64,000 bases of DNA from Nostoc sp. CHAB 5844 (GCF_020829595.1 NZ_JAIVFW010000002.1:124001-188000); one strand, 5' to 3'. Positions 19,250 to 27,515 are shown, numbered from the stretch's first letter. A program made the numbers and translations. The notes: a model not told the origin generated them from the letters alone.

Positions 19250-19433
19250 TGCTTTGAGTGAATTATAGGTTAGGCAACAGCACAACCAAAAAAAGTTTTG
19301 GTTATCAGAAGATGAGTATGAACTAGTTGAAGGTAGGTTGTTGGCTAATGAATTACTCTAACTAGGACGATCGCACAATATATTCTCGTAAGCTACGATA
19401 AACACAAGCCAGCAATTGTGTGGTAAAGCAACT
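19250..19433. other. Spacer with a possible tiny gene remnant
   Basis: One frame near 19275-19361 reads KKFWLSEDEYELVEGRLLAN before a stop, with no start. It might be a leftover of a small antitoxin-like gene. A HIP1-like site follows. Confidence 0.3.
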
Positions 19434-19751
19434 ATGACTAATACAAAACCTGTTCGCCGTCGTCAACAAGGGAGAATCTTTCCAGAATTTACAATACCAC
19501 CAGAAGAATTAGCTAGACGGGAAGCTGAAAGAAATGCTCGTGGACAAAAAGCTCGTGTGACTTTTGATCAAGTGTGTCCGCAATTAATAGATGAACATTA
19601 CAACTGGTTTATTGTGATTGAACCAAACAGCGGTGACTATTTTATTGACCCAGATGAAAATGTTGCTGAACAAAAAGCACGCCAAAAATATCCTACTGGC
19701 TGGCTGGTTACTTTCCGTCTCAATCAAACAGGTGCTTGTGGACGGATATGA
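19434..19751 (+). CDS. Small partner protein of a retropepsin-like protease (cassette 1)
   Basis: Encodes 105 residues from ATG 19434 (MTNTKPVRRRQQGRIFPEFT). A basic head precedes a helix rich in charge (EELARREAERNARGQKAR) and a domain FIVIEPNSGDYFIDPDENVA followed by ARQKYP. The SGDY-hID-DE-ARxKxP pattern is shared with the gene at 20227. It overlaps the protease gene by ATGA. Proteins of this kind sit beside small aspartic proteases in cyanobacteria; the function is unknown. Confidence 0.72.
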   Translation: MTNTKPVRRRQQGRIFPEFTIPPEELARREAERNARGQKARVTFDQVCPQLIDEHYNWFIVIEPNSGDYFIDPDENVAEQKARQKYPTGWLVTFRLNQTGACGRI

Positions 19752-20116
19752 TTTCAGGCAGGTTTGGTGAAATTGGAGAGCTAATTTTTGAGATAGAAAT
19801 TATTTCGGCTGATGGGGATAATTATTCAATAGAAGCTTTATTAGACACAGGATTTACATCTGGTTGGTTAGCGCTTGATATTCAAGATGCTGAAAGTTTA
19901 GGATGGCATTTAATTGAACGTGATAAAACTATGCAAATGGCACGAGGTGAAGCATTTTTCGATATATACGAAGGTAAAGTTAAATTGGATGGACAGGAAT
20001 ATATAATTCCTGTTTTAGCTGGTAATGGAATTCCTGAGTCTCTTTTGGGTTTACAGTGGTTGAAAATATTGCCGTTATCTGTCAACTTTCCGAATGGAAT
20101 ATTAACGTTGGGGTGA
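19748..20116 (+). CDS. Retropepsin-like aspartic protease (cassette 1)
   Basis: Encodes 122 residues from ATG 19748, chosen because it gives the ATGA overlap with the previous gene. The motif LLDTGFTSGWL (about residue 31) holds the catalytic Asp of the clan AA/retropepsin fold, and GIPESLLGLQWLKIL near the C-terminus is the matching hydrophobic-Gly motif. One catalytic Asp per chain implies an active homodimer. Its substrate is unknown; the coupled partner protein may be substrate or regulator. Confidence 0.8.
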   Translation: MISGRFGEIGELIFEIEIISADGDNYSIEALLDTGFTSGWLALDIQDAESLGWHLIERDKTMQMARGEAFFDIYEGKVKLDGQEYIIPVLAGNGIPESLLGLQWLKILPLSVNFPNGILTLG

Positions 20117-20226
20117 AAGTAAATTAAGCTATTAAATATATTTTAGATTGATGCGATTACAACAATAAAACTTGTAAGTGAAAAACTTGTAGAATTAGTA
20201 AGCGATCGCCACAAAGGAGCAAGAGT

Positions 20227-20499
20227 GTGCAAGCTATACTTTTAAGCAGCGAAGAAGTTGGCAAACTTGCCAGAGAACTTTACGATAATGGCATTCGTCA
20301 GCAAGTAGAAACAGATGAAAACATCAGTAAAATGGTGATTATCGACATAGAAACTGGCGAATATGCAGTTGATGAAATGGGCATTGAATCAGCGCGCTAT
20401 TTACGCAAAAAGAACCCATTAGCTCGACTTTATGGGATTTGTATAGGGTATAAAGTAGCTGCTTCGTTTAATGGTTATATGGAGCGCGATACTAAGTGA
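20227..20499 (+). CDS. Small partner protein (cassette 2)
   Basis: Encodes 90 residues from a GTG at 20227 preceded by AAGGAGCAAGA, a good ribosome site. Residues about 36-65 (MVIIDIETGEYAVDEMGIES, then ARYLRKKNP) carry the same pattern as the cassette 1 partner. It overlaps the next frame by GTGA. The N-terminal half (LSSEEVGKLARELYDNGIRQ) differs from cassette 1. Function unknown. Confidence 0.7.
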   Translation: MQAILLSSEEVGKLARELYDNGIRQQVETDENISKMVIIDIETGEYAVDEMGIESARYLRKKNPLARLYGICIGYKVAASFNGYMERDTK

Positions 20500-20861
20500 T
20501 TTCTGGTATTGTTAAGGGTAAATACGCAACTGTTAATGTTATATTTTGCCTACCTTATCAACCAGATTTTTCGATTGAATTTGTGATTGACACAGGTTTT
20601 ACAGATTACCTGTGTCTACCATCACAGGCGGTTGCTTTGATGGATTTGCCATACTTATACGATATGCCTGCAAATTTAGCTAATAACAGTTGGATAGATA
20701 TACCATTACATCAAGCTGTGATTATCTGGAATAGTGAAGAAAAATAAGTCCGCGTCTTAGCAACAGGAAGACGACCTTTATTGGGAACTGGCTTATTGCG
20801 TGGGTATGAATTAAATATTCAGTTTACAGAAGGTGGTTTAGTAAGAATTGATAATTTATAG
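20496..20861 (+). pseudogene. Retropepsin-like aspartic protease (cassette 2), nonsense mutation
   Basis: A GTG at 20496 starts a protein with the catalytic motif FVIDTGFTDYLCLP. The frame meets TAA at 20745-20747 but continues in the same frame to TAG at 20859-20861 with the expected protease C-terminus (VLATGRRPLLGTGLLRGYEL). A single base change (probably CAA to TAA) thus removes the last third including the second core motif. The enzyme is likely dead unless the stop is read through. Confidence 0.78.
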
Positions 20862-21090
20862 CGACATCTTAGCTTTTGTAATTATCATTGATATGTGCAA
20901 ATTTCTATCCGATTTTTTGGATGTAGTAACCATCGCCCACAATCACCTCGTCTGTATCGTCGTACAATTAATGCGATCGCCTTTATAAAAATTCATTTCT
21001 GTTACTCAGGTTTGCTACCTAAGATAGATGCAATATAAAATTTATATTTATTGACAATTATTATTACTTAATATATGATACATGATATCA
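20862..21090. other. Spacer before the iron cluster
   Basis: No gene recognised. It is AT-rich with one HIP1 octamer near 20972. The promoter for the multicopper oxidase cluster is expected toward its right end. Confidence 0.35.
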
Positions 21091-21116
21091 GTTGCAAATA
21101 TTTTGCAACTTTTTTT
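21091..21116 (+). terminator. Terminator-like hairpin in the leader of the multicopper oxidase gene
   Basis: GTTGCAAA, loop TAT, TTTGCAAC, then seven T residues: an 8-bp perfect stem with a T-run, ending 24 bp before the oxidase ATG. It could end transcripts from upstream or act as an attenuator of the iron genes. Confidence 0.6.
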
Positions 21117-21140
21117 GTGTCAATTTTTGATTGTAAGGTA

Positions 21141-22154
21141 ATGCCCAACAACTTCGTTCTGGGTAAGGAAAAACAGTTAAGTCGTCGTCAACTGCTGAAA
21201 CTGGGAATAGGTAGCGCTGGATTTGCTGGTACTGCGGCACTTTGGCATACCCTGAACGCGCAAAGCAAGTCAGTAGTTAAAGTACCACCTCTAGAGATAG
21301 CAGCAACAACCCAAGTTGCTAATCCTATGCAGATGCTGCGAAATTTTGATTATGGGACTGTGAAGCAGGAAAACGGTCGTACTGTGCGAGAATTTCAGTT
21401 AACTGCGGGTACTTCTGTAATTCAACTTAATAGTGCTGTTTCTTACAATGTTTGGGATTTAAACGGTCATATACCAGGGCCAACGCTACGAGCGAAACAA
21501 GGCGATCACGTGCGGGTATTATTTCTCAATAAGGCGGGACATTCTCACTCTCTACATTTTCATGGTGTTCATCCCGCAGAGATGGATGGGATTCGTCCCG
21601 TCAGCAATGGTAGTGCGGCAATTTATGAATTTGACGCTCAACCCTATGGTGTTCACTTGTACCACTGCCATATCGAACCAGTTACCCGTCATATTGCCAA
21701 AGGTTTGTACGGGATGTTTATTATTGATCCTCCCACACCACGCCCACCGGCTGATGAGATTGTACTAGTAATGGCTGGGTATGACGTAAATGACGATAGT
21801 CACAATGAATATTACGCCTTTAACGGATTGCCGCATCACTTCATGGATAATCCTATCCCTATTTATCAAAATCAATTGATTCGCTTGTATGTCCTGAACA
21901 TTATTGAATATGATCCGGCGGTGACTTTTCACTTACATGCCAACTTCTTTGATGTTTATCGCACTGGTATGACTATGAATCCCAGCGAGAAAACCGATGT
22001 GATCACAATGGGTATAGCCGAACGGCACATTTTAGAATTTGCCTTCCGCTATCCAGGTAAGTATATGTTCCATCCTCATCAAGATGCGATCGCAGAAAAC
22101 GGTTGCATGGGTCAATTTGAAGTAATTGCTGATAACTCTTCTCAAAATTCTTAA
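21141..22154 (+). CDS. Tat-exported two-domain multicopper oxidase
   Basis: Encodes 337 residues from ATG 21141 (RBS-like TAAGGTA just upstream); the extension to 21075 lacks a signal sequence and contains a terminator hairpin. SRRQLLKLGIGSAGFAG is a twin-arginine signal, so the enzyme is exported folded. Copper motifs appear in order: HSHSLHFHG (near 138), YHCHIEP (near 175), TFHLHANFF and MFHPHQDAIAENGCMGQF at the end. The size fits small two-domain oxidases that form trimers. Beside an FTR1 permease it most likely oxidises Fe(II) to Fe(III) for uptake, by analogy with Fet3-Ftr1. Confidence 0.85.
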   Translation: MPNNFVLGKEKQLSRRQLLKLGIGSAGFAGTAALWHTLNAQSKSVVKVPPLEIAATTQVANPMQMLRNFDYGTVKQENGRTVREFQLTAGTSVIQLNSAVSYNVWDLNGHIPGPTLRAKQGDHVRVLFLNKAGHSHSLHFHGVHPAEMDGIRPVSNGSAAIYEFDAQPYGVHLYHCHIEPVTRHIAKGLYGMFIIDPPTPRPPADEIVLVMAGYDVNDDSHNEYYAFNGLPHHFMDNPIPIYQNQLIRLYVLNIIEYDPAVTFHLHANFFDVYRTGMTMNPSEKTDVITMGIAERHILEFAFRYPGKYMFHPHQDAIAENGCMGQFEVIADNSSQNS

Positions 22155-22346
22155 CTTAATTAGTCCAGTAAATTTACTTTATAGACACTTATAAATAGCC
22201 CTTTTAATAGCTTAGAGTCTCAATTATATTGAAAAAAATCTAAAAATATGCTCAAAAATTTGTGAGGTAGTTGCAAAAGTATCGCATTACCTGCAAAATG
22301 AGCATAGCAAACTCTACGACACAGGGTTATACCAACTGTTGAAAAG

Positions 22347-23387
22347 ATGAAAAAATTTAAATACTTTTGTTTAACTATTGCTACTGCTGCGATTGTTAGC
22401 CTCAGCGCCTGTAACAACACACCAACCGCAGAAAATCCATCTACACCGACTAATAACTCAACATCAACAGCCCAAGTCACAGAAGCTACAACTCACAGTG
22501 GTCACAGTAACAAAGCGAAAATTAATATCAATACGGCTATATTGTCAGAATTAGATAAGTTTGAAGCTAAATTAGGTGTCCCAGCCTTATCGAACAAAAT
22601 TCAAGCCAGTCGTCCCTATGCTAGTCCAGAAGATTTAGTTAACAAAAAAGTAATTACTCAAGAACAGTTTGACCAAATTAAAGACCAAGTAACTGTTCAA
22701 GAAGTTGTACTAACAGGTGAAGCCAAAGATGTTGACTACATGACAAAGTTAGGCTTGATGAAAGGACATCTGTTAGTAGCACAAGAACTGTTAGACAAAA
22801 ATCTCCCAAAACAAGCAGAACCGCATATTGGACACCCAGTTGAGGAAATCTATGTTGATGTAGAAGATCAGTTGAATGAACGCAAAGTTAAAGAATTCAA
22901 GACAACTTTGGTAAGTTTGCAAGATTTAGTTAAATCAAATCCGAAGAATGCCAAAGTTAAAACAGATTTTACTACTTCTGTGCAATCTGTGGATGGCGCG
23001 ATCGCGGCTCTACCAGAAACACAACGCACAAAACCGGGATTCGTTCTTCAGGTAATTAATGGGTTACTAGATGCAGCTAACTCAGAGTATGGGGCGGCGA
23101 TCGCTGATGGTAAAATAGCCGCAGCCATTGAATATCAAGACTCTCGTGGCTTCGTTATTTATGCCAACGAATTATACAAAAGTATTTCTAGCCAAGTAGC
23201 GCAAGACAATCCTGACGCAAATAAAGCAATTGCAGCTAGTTTTACTGAACTCACAAAAGTTTGGCCTAGCGCTGTTCCTCCATCTCAACCAGTCAAAACT
23301 CCTGATGAGGTAACTAAGCTGGTGAAGACCATTGAACAAAACTCTCAAATAATAGTTGATAAATCAAGTACACAGGCACAACGATAG
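22347..23387 (+). CDS. Helix-hairpin-helix periplasmic lipoprotein of the iron cluster
   Basis: Encodes 346 residues. A lipoprotein signal with lipobox LSAC (about residue 21) is followed by a Thr/Asn/Ser-rich linker with HSGHSN, then a ComEA-like helix-hairpin-helix (ININTAILSELDKFEAKLG, IQASRPYASPEDLV). The remainder is helical with GLMKGHLLVAQELLDK and HIGHPVEEIYVDVEDQL, reminiscent of periplasmic domains that accompany FTR1 permeases (EfeO or FTR1 N-terminal domains). It is probably anchored in the periplasm to hand iron on rather than bind DNA. It lies between the oxidase and ferritin-like genes on the same strand. Confidence 0.72.
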   Translation: MKKFKYFCLTIATAAIVSLSACNNTPTAENPSTPTNNSTSTAQVTEATTHSGHSNKAKININTAILSELDKFEAKLGVPALSNKIQASRPYASPEDLVNKKVITQEQFDQIKDQVTVQEVVLTGEAKDVDYMTKLGLMKGHLLVAQELLDKNLPKQAEPHIGHPVEEIYVDVEDQLNERKVKEFKTTLVSLQDLVKSNPKNAKVKTDFTTSVQSVDGAIAALPETQRTKPGFVLQVINGLLDAANSEYGAAIADGKIAAAIEYQDSRGFVIYANELYKSISSQVAQDNPDANKAIAASFTELTKVWPSAVPPSQPVKTPDEVTKLVKTIEQNSQIIVDKSSTQAQR

Positions 23388-23539
23388 ACTCTAAACTAAC
23401 AGAAAAGTCCACAACTAGGAGTTTAAAATAAGTGAGCCGTGAGCAAATAATTAGATATGAAATATGAAAATATTCAGTGCTTCATGCCTAATTAATAACT
23501 CATTAAGCTCCATTTGTATATTGCTGAACTTTACAACTG

Positions 23540-23974
23540 ATGCAAGAACTTGACCAGAAAAAAACTATAGAACTCCTCAACACCATCATGGAATTTGAGT
23601 TAGCCGGAGTAGTGCGCTATACACATTATTCCTTGATGGTGACTGGGCCGAATCGCATTCCTATTGTCGGCTTTTTTAAAGCACAAGCAAGTGAATCTTT
23701 ACTTCATGCCCAACAAGTCGGAGAAATTCTTACAGGTTTAGATGGGCATCCCACACTCAGAATTGCACCAATGGAAGAAACTTTTAAGCATTCCGTTAAA
23801 GACATTTTGGCAGAAAGCTTATCTCATGAAAAGAAAGCATTGGAATTGTACAAGACTCTCTTAGATACTGTGAGCAATGCTAGTGTCTATTTAGAAGAAT
23901 TTGCTCGTGGCATGATTGGACAAGAAGAACTGCATAATCTTGAATTGAAAAAAATGCTTCGGGATTTTAGTTAA
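23540..23974 (+). CDS. Ferritin-like / bacterioferritin-family protein
   Basis: Encodes 144 residues of a four-helix ferritin-like protein. Candidate di-iron ligands are a Glu in MEFELAGVVRY, the Glu and His of ASESLLHAQQVGE, the Glu of SHEKKALELYK and the late QEELHNLE (ExxH). Length is slightly below bacterioferritin (about 158), and no haem Met is evident. It would store or oxidise iron, and its place before FTR1 supports an iron role. Dps is unlikely, since the ligands lie within one subunit. Confidence 0.82.
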   Translation: MQELDQKKTIELLNTIMEFELAGVVRYTHYSLMVTGPNRIPIVGFFKAQASESLLHAQQVGEILTGLDGHPTLRIAPMEETFKHSVKDILAESLSHEKKALELYKTLLDTVSNASVYLEEFARGMIGQEELHNLELKKMLRDFS

Positions 23975-24050
23975 TAGTCATTAGTCATTAGTCATCAGTC
24001 ATTTGTTATGGCTTGTGGCTAATGACAAAGGACAAATGATAAAGGACAAA
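23975..24050. repeat. Inverted TAGTCAT / AATGACA heptamers
   Basis: Tandem TTAGTCA-type heptamers (23973-24004) face complementary ATGACAAAGGACAAATGA units (24022-24050). They form an imperfect hairpin between the ferritin-like gene and FTR1. Confidence 0.65.
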
Positions 24051-24052
24051 AA

Positions 24053-25000
24053 ATGAATTTTAGTACTGCTCTACCTACTTTTGTAATTACACTCCGTGAA
24101 GGAGTAGAAGCCGCCTTAGTTGTGGGTATAGTGTTGGCTTTATTGAAAAAAGCCAAACAATCACAACTTAATTCTTGGGTATACGCTGGTGTTGGCGTTG
24201 GTATTGCTATCAGTGCATTGATAGGTGTGCTGTTTAGTGTAGTAATTCAAGCACTGGGAAAAATTAATCCGCAATACACCTCTGTAGTTGAACCAGGACT
24301 AGAAGGTTTGTTTAGTGTGCTGGCGATCGCAATGCTCAGTTGGATGTTAATCTGGATGACGAAACAAGCCAGATTTATGAAAGCCCAAGTTGAAGGTGCT
24401 GTCACCGAAGCACTAACACAAAAAACAAATGCTGGCTGGGGAGTTTTCAGTTTAATTTTAATTGCCGTAGTCCGCGAAGGTTTTGAAACCGTACTGTTCA
24501 TCGCCGCTAATTTTCAGCAAGGTCTGATTCCGACAATTGGCGCTCTTGGTGGTTTACTAGTAGCAGCAACAATTGGTGTGTTGTTATTTAAAGTGGGTGT
24601 AAAAATCAATATTCGCCAGTTTTTCCAAGTTATGGGCGTTTTATTGGTGTTGATTGTTGCTGGATTAGTAGTTTCTGCATTAAAACATTTTGACGATGCT
24701 ATCGCTAACTTAGCCCTTAGCAGTCGTGCTTCAGAAAGTCTTTGTTTTTACTATGAACACTTTACCAAAGTCCACTCTTGCATATTAGGGCCGATAGTTT
24801 GGAATACTTCTAGTATTTTGCCTGATGCTCAATTTCCTGGCATTATTCTTAAATCTTTATTTGGTTATAGAGAACATCTATATATTGTGCAAGCAGTGGG
24901 ATATGTTGTATTCTTGCTAACTGTTGGCGGGTTATATTTCCGCAGTTTAGGTAGCGAAGTTCCAAAATCCACTAAAAATGTTTCTCTCGCCCAAAAGTAA
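24053..25000 (+). CDS. FTR1-family high-affinity iron permease
   Basis: Encodes 315 residues with about seven membrane helices. The two diagnostic REGxE motifs are present: LREGVEAALVV (residues 14-24) in helix 1 and VVREGFETVLF (about 143) in helix 4. These glutamates bind Fe(III) for transport. With the multicopper oxidase upstream it forms the bacterial counterpart of the Fet3-Ftr1 couple. The gene is intact. A small palindrome (AGTGTGGGCATTATAATGCCCACACT, in two arms at about 25019-25044) after the stop may terminate transcription from both sides. Confidence 0.92.
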   Translation: MNFSTALPTFVITLREGVEAALVVGIVLALLKKAKQSQLNSWVYAGVGVGIAISALIGVLFSVVIQALGKINPQYTSVVEPGLEGLFSVLAIAMLSWMLIWMTKQARFMKAQVEGAVTEALTQKTNAGWGVFSLILIAVVREGFETVLFIAANFQQGLIPTIGALGGLLVAATIGVLLFKVGVKINIRQFFQVMGVLLVLIVAGLVVSALKHFDDAIANLALSSRASESLCFYYEHFTKVHSCILGPIVWNTSSILPDAQFPGIILKSLFGYREHLYIVQAVGYVVFLLTVGGLYFRSLGSEVPKSTKNVSLAQK

Positions 25001-25018
25001 ACTGATACTGCAAATTGT

Positions 25019-25044
25019 AGTGTGGGCATTATAATGCCCACACT
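25019..25044. terminator. Perfect palindrome between convergent genes
   Basis: Arms AGTGTGGGCAT and ATGCCCACACT are separated by four bases, directly between the FTR1 stop and the stop of the opposite-strand lipoprotein. Likely a two-way terminator; T-richness is modest. Confidence 0.7.
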
Positions 25045-25052
25045 ACTTAATT

Positions 25053-25958
25053 TTAGGCAAACAAATCTTTTTTAAGCTGCTGGCAAGCTTTTTGAATTGC
25101 ATCTATACTTCCTGGATTTACCAATCCATAATAGTCGAAAATATAAACTCGATTATTTTGAGTTGCTTTCAGTTTTTGCCAAAAAGATTCTTTATTAAAC
25201 GATTCTAAAATCTCTGTGTTTGACTTTGTTTGTGGAGGATTCACTACAATTATTGCCTCTGGGTTAGCTTCTAAAACTTTCTCGGCTGATAAAGTGACAT
25301 AACCACCGAAAGGACTTTTGCCTTGTAACTCTGCTGCTACATTTTTTATCTGAAATTTTGCTAACAAATCTCCAGCCCAACTGTTTTTATTGGGTGTAAG
25401 AATTGGTTGATTACTCACCAAAACTAAAGTAGAAATATTTTGGTCTTGTTTATCTGGCAAAAAACTTTTGTAGCGAGTTAACAAAGGTTGGGGGTTGACT
25501 CCAATTAAATCAGCAAGTTTTTGAGTTAGAGTTTCTAAAGATTCCCATGTTTTCACTTGCGTCAGTAAAGTCGGAATTTTTAATTCTTGTAGTCTTTGAA
25601 TTGTTTGGTTAGAAAAACCTTCTACACCAATGACTAAATCTGGTTTTAGAGCCACAATTTTTTCCAAATTAGGAGGCGTTTGACCTTCACTAACGCGAGG
25701 AATAGCTTTAAAGCCTGGGTCATTTTTAAACAATGAACTTCCAGTAATACCAACTAGCTTGGTTTTATCAAGTTGATAAATAATATCTGTAGCAAGTGAC
25801 GAAAGTGTAACAACTCTTTTCGCAGATTGTTGATTATTAGGTGTTGCTGTAACAGCCGTGATTTGTGCTTGTGGCTGTTGAGTGGTAGCAGTGCTACAAG
25901 CATTTAAAAATATGCTTAATATAATTGCTAAGGCAGATAATATCCAACGAGAATACAT
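25053..25958 (-). CDS. BtuF/FepB-like ABC substrate-binding lipoprotein
   Basis: Encodes 301 residues from ATG 25958 (MYSRWILSALAIILSIFLNAC), giving a proper lipoprotein signal with lipobox LNAC; the frame extends to 26018 without support. The mature part is a helical-backbone (cluster III) binding protein: RVVTLSSLATDIIYQLD, LKPDLVIGVEGFS, SPFGGYVTLSAEKVLEANPE. Such proteins capture Fe-siderophores, haem or cobalamin for an ABC importer. No permease or ATPase is adjacent. Convergence with FTR1 suggests iron, but the ligand is not determined. Confidence 0.85.
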   Translation of the reverse strand: MYSRWILSALAIILSIFLNACSTATTQQPQAQITAVTATPNNQQSAKRVVTLSSLATDIIYQLDKTKLVGITGSSLFKNDPGFKAIPRVSEGQTPPNLEKIVALKPDLVIGVEGFSNQTIQRLQELKIPTLLTQVKTWESLETLTQKLADLIGVNPQPLLTRYKSFLPDKQDQNISTLVLVSNQPILTPNKNSWAGDLLAKFQIKNVAAELQGKSPFGGYVTLSAEKVLEANPEAIIVVNPPQTKSNTEILESFNKESFWQKLKATQNNRVYIFDYYGLVNPGSIDAIQKACQQLKKDLFA

Positions 25959-25997
25959 ATAAAAAATTATCTTATTGTAAGTATGAGAGTATCTTAT

Positions 25998-26060
25998 AAA
26001 AAAGGCGAGTGTAGACAATAGCTAAAGTTCTTCAAGAATTTCTAGCTACGCTCCCCGCCA
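25998..26060 (-). promoter_or_regulatory. Hairpin plus T-run in the leader of the binding lipoprotein
   Basis: On the minus strand an extended imperfect stem (GGCGGGGAGCGTAGCTAG pairing with TAGCTATTG and CTCGCC) ends in TTTTTT about 40 bp before the start codon. It looks like an attenuator or small-RNA terminator. No known riboswitch class was recognised. Confidence 0.4.
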
Positions 26061-26242
26061 TTAAGTATACAAGGTTTATTGAGAAAAGCTTTACATACTA
26101 TACAGTAGTGGGTTAGAAAACTATTGTTAAATAAATAACAAATATTTAATTTTGTAAAAAAATTATAGTAAAACTTTTTACTCGCTATAACTATTTATAA
26201 AAACTTCAATTTTTTAGGAAATTGCTGGCTGAAATGTTGTTG

Positions 26243-26968
26243 TTACTGCATCAATGCCCAATCTTCTGGAGTGTTACAGTTAAGCAGCATATCAGTAGCT
26301 GGCAATGACAACACTTGTATGGAATTTCGCTGAAGCCACTGCTGAAACGATCGCCCGCCTTGGTTGATAAAATCTAATAGTTGCGGTAAACAACGACGGC
26401 GATAGAAACCACACAGAGGTTCCCAGCCTTTAGTATGATGTGCTAAAGCTGCGATCGCATCTTCTCCCACACTATCAAGTTCAGCCACCCATACTTGCAA
26501 CCCCTCCAACTGCAACTTCGGTAAATCGCAAGCAAGTAACAGCACCCAATCAGTTTGTACCTGTGCAAGTCCTTGTGCAAACCCTACTAGTGGCCCGTGA
26601 TTTAACGGTTCATTGCCAGTTTCACCAGACAAAGGTACTTCTCGAATAAACTGGCAACAAGGTAACGTTAAGTTTTGATAGCGTTCTGGCCAAGGAGTGA
26701 CAATATAAACAGTATCAGCACAACCCGCTGCAATACTACAAACTCGCTGCAACAAAGTTACTCCTTCAATAGGAAGCAAAGCTTTATCCTGTCCCATCCG
26801 AGAACTTTTACCACCAGCTAAGACAATGGCAGATAAAAGTGCTGAGTGCTGAGGAGCCAGCCGCGTGGGCGGGTCTGCCACGCCACTTGCTACAACGGGG
26901 GGAACCCCCGCAACGCAGTGGCTCGACTTGAGCGGACTGGCGTTGCTGAGTGCTGAGTTATTTGTCAT
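26243..26968 (-). CDS. mobA: Molybdenum cofactor guanylyltransferase
   Basis: Encodes 241 residues. From residue 45 it reads as MobA: AIVLAGGKSSRMGQDKALLP (nucleotide-binding loop), NHGPLVGFAQGL, LLLACDLPKL (metal-binding Asp), and a normal end. It joins GMP to molybdopterin to make MGD for oxidoreductases such as nitrate reductase. The first 44 residues (ATG at 26968) are encoded by a GC-rich repeat and GTGCTGA heptamers, with no other start codon between them and the conserved domain. Either this tail is translated or an unusual codon is used. Confidence 0.88.
   Translation of the reverse strand: MTNNSALSNASPLKSSHCVAGVPPVVASGVADPPTRLAPQHSALLSAIVLAGGKSSRMGQDKALLPIEGVTLLQRVCSIAAGCADTVYIVTPWPERYQNLTLPCCQFIREVPLSGETGNEPLNHGPLVGFAQGLAQVQTDWVLLLACDLPKLQLEGLQVWVAELDSVGEDAIAALAHHTKGWEPLCGFYRRRCLPQLLDFINQGGRSFQQWLQRNSIQVLSLPATDMLLNCNTPEDWALMQ
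26838..26958. repeat. GC-rich dispersed repeat inside the mobA N-terminus
   Basis: A GC-rich module (CGCCACTTGCTACAACGGGG, CCCCCGCAACGCAGTGGCTC) is flanked on each side by GTGCTGAGTGCTGAG-type direct repeats. The insertion keeps the mobA frame open. Confidence 0.65.
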
Positions 26969-27158
26969 TTATCATTTGTTATTCTTAGGACTTACACAAC
27001 TGGCACAATGCGATCGCTAGTTGATAGTACATAAGTATTAATTAAATCGGATTTTGAAAGCTTTGTCTTCGTAATAGAAGTCGCTGTCTTGGAAGCAGTA
27101 TTGAAATATTCATGAGAAAATAGGTAGAGGTTGTATTAGATAAATTTTGCTAACGGTA

Positions 27159-27515
27159 ATGAGATTTACTAAGCTTAGTTACTGCCAATATTTATTAAGT
27201 AGTCCTATTAATTATACAATTACCAATTTGGCAGAGCATTTAGAGAGTATTAGTCATGATGCAATTAACTATTATTTGAAAACAGAAAAATTAACACCTC
27301 GTTTACTATGGGATAACGTGAAAGAGGTAGTTGAAACTGATGACAATGGTTACATAATATTTGATGATAGCGTTTTAGATAAAAGGTATTCTGAAGAAAT
27401 AGAAATAGTCAGAAGACAATATAGTGGTAATGAGCATCACAATAGATATACTAAGATTGATACACGTATTATACGGAATTCTTCATCCCTTTTGATGAAC
27501 AGTGAACTACTCTGA
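27159..27515 (+). pseudogene. IS701-like transposase, N-terminal fragment
   Basis: From ATG 27159 (MRFTKLSYCQYLLSSPINYT) through NLAEHLESISHDAINYYL, TPRLLWDNVKEVVE, YIIFDDSVLDKRY to VRRQYSGNEH, the sequence follows the N-terminus of IS701-like DDE transposases of cyanobacteria, including the first catalytic Asp region. After NEH it departs from the family (NRYTKIDTRIIRN) and stops at 27515. About two thirds of the protein is missing. Confidence 0.72.

Noticed and set aside
21075-21140. Extended start of the multicopper oxidase
   Set aside because: It contains the terminator hairpin, and the Tat signal is correctly placed from 21141.
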